The position numbers were made by a program, and so were the translations under genes. A DNA stretch of 64,000 nt from Streptomyces flaveolus (GTDB lineage Bacteria; Actinomycetota; Actinomycetes; Streptomycetales; Streptomycetaceae): positions 48,581 through 112,580 of the forward strand of contig NZ_BMRV01000022.1 in NCBI RefSeq assembly GCF_014648815.1, read 5' to 3'. The notes beneath the pieces were generated by a model. The model was given only the letters and a program-made list of their open reading frames with translations. It made no database searches and was not told the origin of the DNA. Shown piece after piece: positions 7,744 to 17,353 of the stretch (position 1 is its first letter; every line of letters starts with the position of its first letter).

Positions 7744-8433
7744 ATGGCTACACATGTGATCACCGGAGCGGGCTCCGGCATCGGCGCGGCCGTGACCCGC
7801 CGCCTGCACGAGCGCGGCGACGAGGTCGTGCTGCACGCGCGCGACGCGGGCCGCGCGAAGGAACTGGCGGCCGCGTTCCCCGGCGCCAAGACGCTGGTCG
7901 GCGACCTGGCGGACCCGGACAAGCTGTCCTGGGCCTTCTCCCACCAGACACTGCCCGACCGCGTGGACTCCCTGCTGCACATCGCGGGCGTGGTCGACCT
8001 CGGCCCCGTCGGCGACCTCACCCCGAAGACCTGGCGCCACCAGCTGAGCGTCAACCTGGTCGCCCCGGCCGAGCTCACCCGCCTCTTCCTGCCCCAGCTC
8101 CGCGTCGCCCAGGGCCAGGTCGTCTTCGTCAACTCCGGTTCCGGACTCAACGCCCACGCCGGCTGGTCCGCGTACGCCGCCTCCAAGCACGGACTGAAGG
8201 CCCTGGCCGACTCCCTGCGCCAGGAGGAGCACGCGAACGGCGTCCGCGTCACCTCCGTCTACCCCGGCCGCACCGCCAGCCCCATGCAGGCCAAGGTCCA
8301 CCAGCAGGAGGGCAAGGAGTACGACCCCGCGCAGTGGATCGACCCCGAGTCGGTCGCCACGACGATCGTCATGGCCCTGGACCTGCCCAGGGACGCGGAG
8401 GTCAACGACCTGACGGTGCGCCCGGGGCGCTAG
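7744..8433 (+). CDS. Short-chain dehydrogenase/reductase
   Basis: The classical SDR has about 229 residues. The NAD(P) motif GAGSGIGAA lies at the N-terminus, HIAGVVDLG corresponds to NNAG, SVNLVAPAEL is the helix-4 asparagine region, the catalytic serine sits in VNSGSG, and YAASKHGL provides the catalytic Tyr and Lys. RTASPMQ follows in the substrate loop. An in-frame ATG at 7735 would add three residues, and neither start has a clear ribosome binding site. It probably shares transcription with the LOG gene upstream. The substrate is unknown. Confidence 0.85.
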   Translation: MATHVITGAGSGIGAAVTRRLHERGDEVVLHARDAGRAKELAAAFPGAKTLVGDLADPDKLSWAFSHQTLPDRVDSLLHIAGVVDLGPVGDLTPKTWRHQLSVNLVAPAELTRLFLPQLRVAQGQVVFVNSGSGLNAHAGWSAYAASKHGLKALADSLRQEEHANGVRVTSVYPGRTASPMQAKVHQQEGKEYDPAQWIDPESVATTIVMALDLPRDAEVNDLTVRPGR

Positions 8434-8448
8434 TCGGTGCCGGGCGCG

Positions 8449-8535
8449 TCCAGCCCGTCCGGCGTTTGAGGACGAGGCCGTCCAGGCCGAAAGCGGGGGC
8501 CCGGGGGCGCAGCCCCCGGGGACGGGAAGGGAAGG
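8449..8535 (+). repeat. Streptomyces-type intergenic repeat with terminator hairpin
   Basis: The gap between the SDR and the next gene holds CAGCCCGTCCGGCGTTTGAG followed by a G/C-rich tail. CCGGGGGC (8501-8508) pairs with GCCCCCGG (8512-8519) around a three-base loop, a strong hairpin able to act as a terminator. From memory, this sequence type recurs between genes in many Streptomyces genomes. A related CAGCCCGTCCGGCGTCTGA copy occurs in inverse orientation at the serA/MFS junction (about 39659-39677). Confidence 0.6.
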
Positions 8536-8584
8536 GGCGGCGGGGGCGAACAACCTACCCCAGCCCCTGCGTACGCTTCTTCTC

Positions 8585-9586
8585 GTGAACGCCACCCTCC
8601 CCCTTGCCCCCGCCACCGGCATCGGCAGCATGCCGGGCCAGGACGCCCGAGAGGCCGTCAAGACCGTCACCGGCACCTTCGAGAACTTCCCGTACCTGCC
8701 CGAGCTGCCCGCCCGCGGCCCCGGCGCCGACATGATCGGCCGCAGCGCCGGGATGCTCGTCGAGCTGTACGCGCGCGTGGAGCCCAGCGGCTGGCGCCTC
8801 GGCGACCGCCCGGGCCGCGACACCAAACGGGCCCGGGCCTGGCTGGGGGAGGACCTCGACGCGCTGGAGGAGTTCACGCAGGGTTACGAGGGGCCGCTGA
8901 AGGTCCAGGCCGTCGGCCCCTGGACGCTGGCCGCCGCCCTGGAACTGCGAGGCGGCGAGGCCGTCCTGTCCGACGCCGGTGCCACCCGCGACCTCGCCGC
9001 CTCCCTCGCCGAGGGCCTGCGCCTGCACCTCGCCGAGCTCCGGCGCCGCGTGCCCGGCGCGACACTCGTGCTCCAGCTCGACGAGCCGTCCCTCACCGCG
9101 GTGCTGCGCGGCCAGGTGCGCAGCGCCAGCGGCTACCGCACGTACCGGGCCGTGGACCGGCAGGTCGTGGAGGGGGCTCTGCGGGACACCGTCGGGGCGC
9201 ACGGCGAGGGCCCCGTCGTGGTCCACTCCTGCGCCCCCGACGTCCCGTTCGCCCTGCTGCGCCGGGCCGGCGTCGCGGGCATCTCCTTCGACTTCTCCCT
9301 CCTCACCGAACGTGACGACGACGCGATCGGCGAGGCGGTGGAGGGCGGCACCCGGCTGTTCACCGGTGTCGTACCGGGGACGGACGGCCCATTGTCAGAC
9401 CCTGCCGGTAGCGTCATGGGTGTCAGGACGCTGTGGCGCAGGCTGGGGCTGCATCCGGGGCTTCTCGCGGAGGCGGTCACGGTGACGCCGTCGTGCGGAC
9501 TCGCGGGCGCGTCCCCCGAGTACGCCCGCCGCGCGCTCGCCCACTGCGTCCGGGCGGCGAGATCCCTCGCGGACAACCCAGAGTAA
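8585..9586 (+). CDS. Short cobalamin-independent methionine synthase-like protein (MetE C-domain only)
   Basis: The protein has 333 residues, under half the length of full MetE (about 750). It corresponds to the C-terminal catalytic barrel. The metal and homocysteine-binding residues are present: HSCAPDVPFALL holds the His and Cys zinc ligands, and TPSCGLAGASPEYARRAL holds the second Cys. LVLQLDEPSLTAVL supplies the conserved acidic residue. The N-terminal half that helps bind methyl-tetrahydrofolate polyglutamate in normal MetE is missing. The methyl donor may therefore be another compound or a corrinoid protein; this is inference. The GTG start is 15 codons after a long intergenic repeat. 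ligA begins 15 bases downstream, so the two are probably co-transcribed. Confidence 0.75.
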   Translation: MNATLPLAPATGIGSMPGQDAREAVKTVTGTFENFPYLPELPARGPGADMIGRSAGMLVELYARVEPSGWRLGDRPGRDTKRARAWLGEDLDALEEFTQGYEGPLKVQAVGPWTLAAALELRGGEAVLSDAGATRDLAASLAEGLRLHLAELRRRVPGATLVLQLDEPSLTAVLRGQVRSASGYRTYRAVDRQVVEGALRDTVGAHGEGPVVVHSCAPDVPFALLRRAGVAGISFDFSLLTERDDDAIGEAVEGGTRLFTGVVPGTDGPLSDPAGSVMGVRTLWRRLGLHPGLLAEAVTVTPSCGLAGASPEYARRALAHCVRAARSLADNPE

Positions 9587-9601
9587 CGGGAGGACGACAC
9601 G

Positions 9602-11797
9602 GTGGCCGGCGACAAGCAGGCGGAGACGACGAGTGTGCCCGCCGAGGCGCGCGAGAAGCACGTGCAGCTCGCTGAGCAGATCGAGGAACACCGCTTCCGG
9701 TACTACGTGAAGGACGCCCCCGTCATCAGCGACGCGGACTTCGACCGGCTGCTGCGTTCCCTGGAGGCGCTGGAGGAGGAGTACCCGGAGCTGCGCACCC
9801 CGGACTCGCCGACCCAGAAGGTCGCCGGTTCCTACGAGACGGAGTTCACGGCCGTCGAGCACCGCTCCCGCATGCTCTCCCTCGACAACACCTTCAACGA
9901 CGACGAGCTCGCCGCCTGGACCGAGCGCATCGCCAAGGAGCTGGGCGAGCAGAAGTACCACTTCCTGTGCGAGCTGAAGGTCGACGGACTGGCCGTCAAC
10001 CTCACCTACGAGCGCGGCCGGCTGGTCCGCGCGGCCACCCGCGGCGACGGCCGCACCGGCGAGGACATCACGCCCAACGTCCGCACCATCGCCGAGATCC
10101 CCGAGCGCCTCACGGGCGACAAGGTCCCCGACCTCGTGGAGATCCGCGGCGAGGTCTACTTCCCGATGGAGAAGTTCCAGGAGCTCAACGCCCGGCTGGT
10201 CGAGGCCGGCGACAAGCCCTTCGCCAACCCGCGCAACGCGGCGGCCGGTTCACTGCGCCAGAAGGACCCGCGCGTCACCGCCTCCCGCCCCCTGCACATG
10301 GTCGTCCACGGCATCGGCGCCCTGGAGGGCTACACGGGCATGACCCGCCTCTCCCAGGCGTACGACCTCCTGGCGACCTGGGGCCTGCCCACCTCCCCGC
10401 ACAACAGGGTGGTCGACGGCCTCGACGGCGTCCGGGAGTTCATCGCGTACTACGGCGAGAACCGGCACTCGGTGGCGCACGAGATCGACGGCGTCGTCGT
10501 CAAGCTCGACGAGATCCGCCTCCAGGGCCGCCTCGGTTCCACCGCGCGCGCCCCGCGCTGGGCCATCGCCTACAAGTACGCGCCCGAGGAGGTCAACACC
10601 AAGCTCGTCGACATCAAGGTGGGCGTCGGACGCACCGGCCGCGTCACGCCGTACGCGCAGGTCGAGCCGGTCACCGTGGCCGGCAGCGAGGTGGAGTTCG
10701 CCACCCTGCACAACCAGGAGGTCGTCAAGGCCAAGGGCGTCCTCATCGGCGACACGGTGGTGCTGCGCAAGGCCGGTGACGTGATCCCCGAGATCCTCGG
10801 GCCGGTCGCCGACCTGCGGGACGGCTGCGAGCGGGAGTTCGTCATGCCGGCCGCGTGCCCCGAGTGCGGGACGCCGCTGAAGGCCATGAAGGAGGGCGAC
10901 ATCGACCTCCGCTGCCCCAACGCCCGTACCTGCCCGGCCCAGCTGCGCGAGCGCGTCTCCTACCTCGCCGGCCGGGAGTGCCTGGACATCGAGCACTTCG
11001 GCGGCGTCGTCGCGGCCGCGCTGACCCGGCCGCTGGAGCCGGCCGATCCGCCGCTCGTCGACGAGGGCGACCTCTTCGACCTCACCGTCGAGAAGCTGCT
11101 GCCCATCAAGGCGTACGTCCTCGATCCGGACAGCGGGCTGCCCAAGCGCGACCCCAAGACCGGCGAGGAGAAGATCGTCACGGTCTTCGCCAACCAGAAG
11201 GGCGAGCCGAAGAAGAACACCCTCGCCCTGCTGAGGAACATCGAGGAGGCCAAGAACCGGCCGCTCGCCCGGTTCCTCAACGGCCTCTCCATCCGGCACG
11301 TCGGCCCGGTCGCCGCCCAGGAACTCGCCCGCCAGTTCCGCTCCGTCGACCGCATCGAGCAGGCCACCGAGGAGGAGTTGGCCAACACCGACGGCGTCGG
11401 CCCCATCATCGCCGCCTCCCTCAAGGAGTGGTTCGCCGAGGACTGGCACCGCGAGATCGTCCGGAAGTGGAAGGCGGCCGGAGTTCCGCTGGAGGAACAG
11501 TCGACCGGCGAGGACGAGGGCCCGCGCCCGCTCGAAGGACTCACCGTCGTCGTCACCGGCACGCTGGAGAACTACACGCGCGACGGAGCCAAGGACGCGT
11601 TGCAGAGCCGCGGCGCCAAGGTGACCGGATCGGTGTCCAAGAAGACGTCGTTCGTGGTGGTGGGCGACAATCCCGGGTCCAAATACGACAAGGCGATGCA
11701 ACTCAAGGTGCCCGTCCTGAACGAGGACGGTTTCACCGTCCTGCTCGAGGAAGGACCCGAAGCGGCCACCGGCGCCGCGCTTTCGGCCGAGGAATAG
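9602..11797 (+). CDS. ligA: NAD-dependent DNA ligase LigA
   Basis: The protein has 731 residues, the normal LigA size. It seals nicks in DNA using NAD and is essential for replication and repair. The order is standard: an NAD-binding Ia domain at the N-terminus (YRYYVKDAPVISD), the adenylation domain with the nucleophilic lysine in CELKVDGLA (about residue 127), and an OB fold with VGVGRTGRVTP. A four-cysteine zinc finger follows (CPECGTPL ... CPNARTCPAQ), then helix-hairpin-helix repeats (NGLSIRHVGPV, NTDGVGPIIA) and a C-terminal BRCT domain (LEGLTVVVTGTLENYTRD, about residues 640-720). All catalytic features are intact. The GTG start has GGGAGG about ten bases upstream. Confidence 0.97.
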   Translation: MAGDKQAETTSVPAEAREKHVQLAEQIEEHRFRYYVKDAPVISDADFDRLLRSLEALEEEYPELRTPDSPTQKVAGSYETEFTAVEHRSRMLSLDNTFNDDELAAWTERIAKELGEQKYHFLCELKVDGLAVNLTYERGRLVRAATRGDGRTGEDITPNVRTIAEIPERLTGDKVPDLVEIRGEVYFPMEKFQELNARLVEAGDKPFANPRNAAAGSLRQKDPRVTASRPLHMVVHGIGALEGYTGMTRLSQAYDLLATWGLPTSPHNRVVDGLDGVREFIAYYGENRHSVAHEIDGVVVKLDEIRLQGRLGSTARAPRWAIAYKYAPEEVNTKLVDIKVGVGRTGRVTPYAQVEPVTVAGSEVEFATLHNQEVVKAKGVLIGDTVVLRKAGDVIPEILGPVADLRDGCEREFVMPAACPECGTPLKAMKEGDIDLRCPNARTCPAQLRERVSYLAGRECLDIEHFGGVVAAALTRPLEPADPPLVDEGDLFDLTVEKLLPIKAYVLDPDSGLPKRDPKTGEEKIVTVFANQKGEPKKNTLALLRNIEEAKNRPLARFLNGLSIRHVGPVAAQELARQFRSVDRIEQATEEELANTDGVGPIIAASLKEWFAEDWHREIVRKWKAAGVPLEEQSTGEDEGPRPLEGLTVVVTGTLENYTRDGAKDALQSRGAKVTGSVSKKTSFVVVGDNPGSKYDKAMQLKVPVLNEDGFTVLLEEGPEAATGAALSAEE

Positions 11798-11939
11798 CGG
11801 TTGAAGGCCACCCGATCGGCGCATACCAGATGCATACGGGTGGCCGGGTCGCATTCGGGCAACCGTCGACGACCGGTGCCCCAGGAAGCCTTCCGCGGCC
11901 TACTGTTGAGGGGTGCGCCTGCCGTGCCCAGCTGCGGTC

Positions 11940-11977
11940 GGGGGCATCCCCCTGCCCCAAGGAACAGGGGGAAGGGT
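11940..11977 (+). repeat. Intergenic repeat with alternative hairpins upstream of rmdB
   Basis: GGGGG-CAT-CCCCC (11940-11952) can form one hairpin. The same C-run pairs equally well in CCCCCTG (11948-11954) with CAGGGGG (11965-11971). The two structures share bases and exclude each other. The sequence has the same plan as an inverted copy at 14406-14443, on the other side of rmdB. The rest of the 259-base gap (11798-12056) shows no further gene; the rmdB promoter must lie in it. Confidence 0.5.
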
Positions 11978-12056
11978 TCTCCAACGCGGAGCCGTTGAGG
12001 GTTGTCGGGCGCAGGGCCGCGTGGCGTGGGCACCGCCGGCTGTGAGAGGGACGGGA

Positions 12057-14276
12057 ATGGAACCGACCGAGAGCGCCGCCGCGGGCTCACGGCTGCGCCT
12101 GCGTCACCTGGTGGGGACGTGGCACGTGAGCCGGTGGCTCGGGCAGCGCGGTGGTGGCGCACGGCACCCCGCGGCGGACGCCCCGGGCACCGCGCCGCCC
12201 GCCGCCGGCGCGCCCGCGATGTCCGACCCCGACGCCGAACGGCACCTGTCCTGGCCCGCGTTGCCCGCGGCGGTCGTGGCCGCGGCCGGGTTCGTCCTGG
12301 GCGCCGGCTTCTACCGGGCGTTCGCCGAGGGCCACGCCCTCTTCCCGTCCGGCACCGCCGGCTGGTCCCTCGCCGTGCTGACCGGCATCGTCGTCGGCCA
12401 CCTCGTGATGCTCGGCCGCTCCCGCTGGTGGGGCGGCACCGGCTCGGGCGCCGCCCTCACCCTCGCCGTCCTGCTGCTCTACGGCTGGGTCCCGGCCGGC
12501 ATGGTCAGCCTCACCGTCGTCGTCCTGGTCGGCATAGCCCGCCGGGGCCGCTGGCGGCAAGGCGTCCTGCACGGCGCGGTGGACATCCTCGGCATCGCCG
12601 CGGGCGCCCTGCTGCTGGGGGTCTGCGGCTCCGTACCGTCCGTGGAGCACCCCTGGGACCCGAACACCTGGGGGGTGTACGCGGCCCCCAAGGTGGTGCT
12701 CGTCGCCGTCGCCTACCTCGCCGTCACCCGCGCCCTGCTGTGGTACCTGCACACCCCGCGGGCCGGACTGCCCACGGTCGCCCGCACCGCCCTGGTCAGG
12801 CACGGACTGGTGGCCGTCGCGCTGCTCGGCATCGCGCCGCTGGTCTGCGTGGTCGCCGTCGCGAAGCCGCTGCTGCTGCCGCTGTTCTCCATCCCGCTGA
12901 TCGCCCTCGACTCCACGCTGTGGATCGCCCGAGCCCGGGCTGAGGAGCAGTTGCGCGATCCGCTGACCGGACTGCCCAACCGGCAGTGGCTGCTGGAGCG
13001 GACCTGGACCGCGCTGGACGACGCCGAACGGGTCGGCGCCCGCGCCGCACTGATGCTGATCGACCTGGACCGTTTCCGGTCGGTCAACGACACCCTCGGA
13101 CATCTCGCCGGTGACCGGCTGCTGTTGCAGACCGCCGACCGGCTGCGGCTGGCACTGCCGCGCGGAGCGGAGGCCGCGCGGCTGGGCGGTGACGAGTTCG
13201 CCGTCCTGCTGCCGGTCGCCGACTCCACCACCTCGGCGACGCGGGTCGCCCGGGCTCTCGTCGCCGAGCTGAGCTCGCCGCTCGACCTGGACGGGCTCAC
13301 CCTCGTCCTGGAGGCCAGCGCCGGGGTCGCCGTCTTCCCCGACCACGCGCTGGACGCCGAGGGGCTGTTGCGCCGGGCGGACGTGGCGATGTACCAGGCG
13401 AAGCGGGACCGCACGGGCGTGGAGGTCTACGAGTCCAAGCGCGACTCCAACACCCCGGACCGGCTCGGGCTGCTGGGCGATCTGCGCCGGGCCCTGGACG
13501 CCCACGAGGTCCGGCTGCACTACCAGCCCAAGGTCCGCTTCGACGGACAGGTGGCCGGCCTGGAGGCACTGGTCCGCTGGGTTCACCCCGAGCGCGGCAG
13601 CGTGCCGCCCGACGAGTTCATAGCCATCGCCGAGTCCTCCGGGCTGATGCCCCATCTGACGGAGTACGTACTGGAGACGGCGCTCGGACAGGTCGCCCGG
13701 TGGCGGGCCCAGGGCCTGTTCGTGCCGGTCGCCGTCAACGTCTCCCCGCGCGACGTCCACACCCCCGGCTTCGCCGGCTCGGTCGCCGCGCGGCTGGCCC
13801 GGCACGGTGTCCCGGCGGGGGCGCTCCAGCTGGAGATCACGGAGCACGTCCTGCTGGAGGACCCGCAGCGCGCCGCCGACACCCTCGCCGGACTGACCGC
13901 GCACGGCGTGAAGATGTCCCTGGACGACTTCGGCACCGGCTACTCCTCCCTCGTGCACCTGCGCCGGCTCCCGGTCAGCGAACTCAAGATCGACCGCTCG
14001 TTCGTGGCCCGGCTGGCCGTCGACACCGAGGACGCCGAGATCGTGCGCTGCACCGTCGACCTCGCGCACTCCCTCGGCCTGCTGGTCGTCGCCGAGGGCG
14101 TCGAGGACGACGAGACCTGGGAACGCCTGCGCGACCTGGGCTGCGACGCCGTACAGGGCTGGCTGGTCGCGGCGGCGATGCCGCCCGAGGAGACCACGGC
14201 ATGGCTGCGCGCCCGGGGTTCACGCGGCTGGGTCCGCCCCGCCGCGGCGCTGCCGGCCGCGGCGACCGACGAGTGA
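12057..14276 (+). CDS. rmdB: Membrane-bound GGDEF-EAL protein, c-di-GMP phosphodiesterase RmdB
   Basis: The protein has 739 residues. About seven to eight membrane helices (residues about 60-300) are followed by GGDEF and EAL domains. GGDEF is intact (RLGGDEFAVLL, about residue 378) but the inhibitory RxxD is absent. The EAL domain has every catalytic motif: LEALVRW (about residue 502), VAVNVSPRD, LEITE, LDDFGTGYSSL, KIDRSFV and VAEGVE. Active c-di-GMP hydrolysis is therefore expected. Gene order and architecture match S. coelicolor RmdB (SCO5495 from memory), which breaks down c-di-GMP and affects aerial development. The ATG at 12057 follows GAGAGGGACGGG; longer frames run into the repeat. 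With CdgC at 31 kb, the window encodes an opposing pair in c-di-GMP turnover. Confidence 0.88.
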   Translation: MEPTESAAAGSRLRLRHLVGTWHVSRWLGQRGGGARHPAADAPGTAPPAAGAPAMSDPDAERHLSWPALPAAVVAAAGFVLGAGFYRAFAEGHALFPSGTAGWSLAVLTGIVVGHLVMLGRSRWWGGTGSGAALTLAVLLLYGWVPAGMVSLTVVVLVGIARRGRWRQGVLHGAVDILGIAAGALLLGVCGSVPSVEHPWDPNTWGVYAAPKVVLVAVAYLAVTRALLWYLHTPRAGLPTVARTALVRHGLVAVALLGIAPLVCVVAVAKPLLLPLFSIPLIALDSTLWIARARAEEQLRDPLTGLPNRQWLLERTWTALDDAERVGARAALMLIDLDRFRSVNDTLGHLAGDRLLLQTADRLRLALPRGAEAARLGGDEFAVLLPVADSTTSATRVARALVAELSSPLDLDGLTLVLEASAGVAVFPDHALDAEGLLRRADVAMYQAKRDRTGVEVYESKRDSNTPDRLGLLGDLRRALDAHEVRLHYQPKVRFDGQVAGLEALVRWVHPERGSVPPDEFIAIAESSGLMPHLTEYVLETALGQVARWRAQGLFVPVAVNVSPRDVHTPGFAGSVAARLARHGVPAGALQLEITEHVLLEDPQRAADTLAGLTAHGVKMSLDDFGTGYSSLVHLRRLPVSELKIDRSFVARLAVDTEDAEIVRCTVDLAHSLGLLVVAEGVEDDETWERLRDLGCDAVQGWLVAAAMPPEETTAWLRARGSRGWVRPAAALPAAATDE

Positions 14277-14706
14277 CGCGCCCGCGGGTACGGCTGCCGG
14301 CCGCGAGGGCCGGGTGACGCCCCCCCCCGAGTGAGGCAGTGCCCGGAGGGCTCGCCTTGCGGACGGCGCGCAGCCGACAGGCCGACTCGGCTGCGGGCAG
14401 TCGTGCTTCCCCCAGTGCCTGAACAGCCTGGGAGGTACCCCCAGGGGCGGCACGGGTGGGCGCAGCGGCACCGGCCGAGCGCCGTGAGCTGTCCCCGGCG
14501 GCGGGCGAGCCCCTGCGGGCAGCGCGGCCGGCCGCGGCGTCCACCCCGGCACGACCACGCGCAGCACCCCGCAAGGGGCCCGCTGGGCGGCGCGTGCGCG
14601 GGTACCCGCGCGTGCAGCCCGGCACGGTCCCGTGCCGGTGGTTGGATCGGGGTGGGCCGGCGCGAGCCGTGCCGCCGCACCCGTACCGTCGCCAAGGGGT
14701 CCGACG
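14277..14706. other. 430-base intergenic region with several inverted repeats
   Basis: I see no gene here. The notable structures are three. An inverted copy of the rmdB-flanking repeat lies at 14406-14443. A perfect 16-base palindrome, GCGCGGGTACCCGCGC, is at 14596-14611. CCGGCACGG and CCGTGCCGG arms separated by TC lie at 14619-14638. The last two sit about 70-110 bases before the cupin gene start and could be operators or a leader hairpin. AAGGGG at 14694-14699 is the cupin ribosome binding site. Confidence 0.5.
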
Positions 14707-15225
14707 ATGTCGCTGTTCGTTCCGAAGTCCGACGAGTCCGTGATCGTCCGCGCGGCCGAGGCCGAGGTCGTCGGCCGCGCGCCCACCACCGTGCGCCTGC
14801 TGGCCGACAGCAGCGCGACCGGCGGAGCCCTGTCCACCCAGCGCGTCACCCTCACGGCGGGCGCCGACGGCGCCAAGCCGCACTGGCACGACAACTCCGC
14901 CGAGATGTTCTTCCTGCTGGACGGCGCCGCCGACATCCTCTCGGGCGACGAGGTCCTCACCGCGGGCCCCGGCGACCTCGTCGTCGTCCCGCCCGGCAAG
15001 CCGCACGCCTTCGCCGCCGTGCCCGGAGCCGACGCCGACCTGCTCATCGTCCTCACGCCGGGCGTCGAACGCTTCGAGTACTTCCGTCACCTGCAGCGCA
15101 TCCGCCTCGGCGAGGTCCCGCCGGAGAGCATCCTCGACGTGCAGGACCTCTACGACAACCACTTCCTGAGCAGCGCGGCCTGGGAGGCGCGACGCAGGCG
15201 AGCGGCGCCGGGGGAAACCGTTTAA
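14707..15225 (+). CDS. Cupin-domain protein
   Basis: The single-domain cupin has about 172 residues. The metal-binding motif 1 is clear: KPHWHDNSAEMFFLLDG, with two histidines and a glutamate. Motif 2 is GDLVVVPPGKPHAFAAV, with the last histidine. The N-terminal third (VRLLADSSATGGALSTQRVTL) forms the preceding strands. Such cupins act as small metal-dependent enzymes or ligand-binding proteins, and this one cannot be assigned further. It lies alone between long intergenic stretches, before the gat genes. The upstream palindromes suggest regulation. Confidence 0.8.
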   Translation: MSLFVPKSDESVIVRAAEAEVVGRAPTTVRLLADSSATGGALSTQRVTLTAGADGAKPHWHDNSAEMFFLLDGAADILSGDEVLTAGPGDLVVVPPGKPHAFAAVPGADADLLIVLTPGVERFEYFRHLQRIRLGEVPPESILDVQDLYDNHFLSSAAWEARRRRAAPGETV

Positions 15226-15246
15226 CGGCCACCCGGCCCGGCCCCA

Positions 15247-15252
15247 TAGGAT
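15247..15252 (+). promoter_or_regulatory. Probable -10 element of the gatCA operon
   Basis: TAGGAT fits the TAnnnT -10 pattern and lies 55 bases before the gatC ATG, in the 81-base gap after the cupin gene. A TTTAAC at 15221-15226 is a weak -35 candidate at a slightly long spacing. A GAGGAA ribosome binding site occurs at 15295-15300. Confidence 0.35.
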
Positions 15253-15306
15253 TGGGCCCGAACCGATCGGCCCGAAACACACGCACTCACCCCAGAGGAA
15301 CGCTGC

Positions 15307-15603
15307 ATGCCTGGCATCACGCGCGAGGAGGTCGCCCACCTCGCCCGGCTGGCGCGTCTGGAGCTGAAGCCCGAAGAGCTCGAGCACTTCGCGGGACAGC
15401 TGGACGACATCATCGGCGCGGTCGCCCGCGTCAGCGAGGTCGCCGACCAAGACGTACCGCCGACCTCTCACCCGCTCCCGCTGACGAACGTCATGCGCGC
15501 GGACGAGGTCCGTCCGTCGCTCACGCCCGAGCAGGCGCTCTCCGGCGCCCCGGCCCAGGAGCAGCAGCGTTTCAAGGTGCCGCAGATCCTGGGGGAGGAG
15601 TAA
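15307..15603 (+). CDS. gatC: Asp-tRNA(Asn)/Glu-tRNA(Gln) amidotransferase subunit C
   Basis: The protein has 98 residues, the usual GatC length. ITREEVAHLARLARLEL is the diagnostic N-terminal helix, followed by HFAGQLDDIIGAVARVSEV and the extended, proline-rich belt (PPTSHPLPLTNVMRADEVRPSLTPEQAL, shown here only to locate it) that wraps around GatA. GatC stabilises the GatCAB complex, which converts misacylated Glu-tRNA(Gln) and Asp-tRNA(Asn) to the correct aminoacyl-tRNAs. It is first in the operon; gatA starts 5 bases after its stop. Confidence 0.95.
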   Translation: MPGITREEVAHLARLARLELKPEELEHFAGQLDDIIGAVARVSEVADQDVPPTSHPLPLTNVMRADEVRPSLTPEQALSGAPAQEQQRFKVPQILGEE

Positions 15604-15608
15604 CCGCC

Positions 15609-17098
<1,490 letters not shown>

Positions 17099-17102
<4 letters not shown>

Positions 17103-17338
17103 GCAAGCTGTCGAAGGCCAAGGGCTTCAAGAAGTCCAAGAACGGCCTGTACCTGTCCATGGCCACCACCGCGTTCGGCGCGCTCAGCGTCGCCAAGCAG
17201 GCGAAGCTCGCCCGCGCCGAGAGCGACACGCTCCGTCTGGTCGACGCCGCCGTGTCCGCCGCCGCCATCGTCACCGGCCTCGCCATCCTCTACCGCGAGC
17301 TGAAGCGGCTGGGCGACGACGACGTCCTGCTGGGCTGA
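17099..17338 (+). CDS. Conserved unknown small protein inside the gat operon (79 aa)
   Basis: The GTG at 17099 overlaps the gatA stop by four bases (GTGA), which indicates translational coupling. The product is 79 residues: a lysine-rich N-terminus (SKLSKAKGFKKSKNG) followed by a helix rich in small residues (ATTAFGALSVAKQAKLARAESD), a probable membrane or amphipathic helix (AAVSAAAIVTGLAILYREL) and an acidic end. I do not know a named family for it. Its position between gatA and gatB, tight coupling and genome-typical codon use make it a real gene. An association with GatCAB or with translation is only inferred from position. Confidence 0.75.
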
Positions 17339-17353
17339 GAGGGAAGTTTCACC

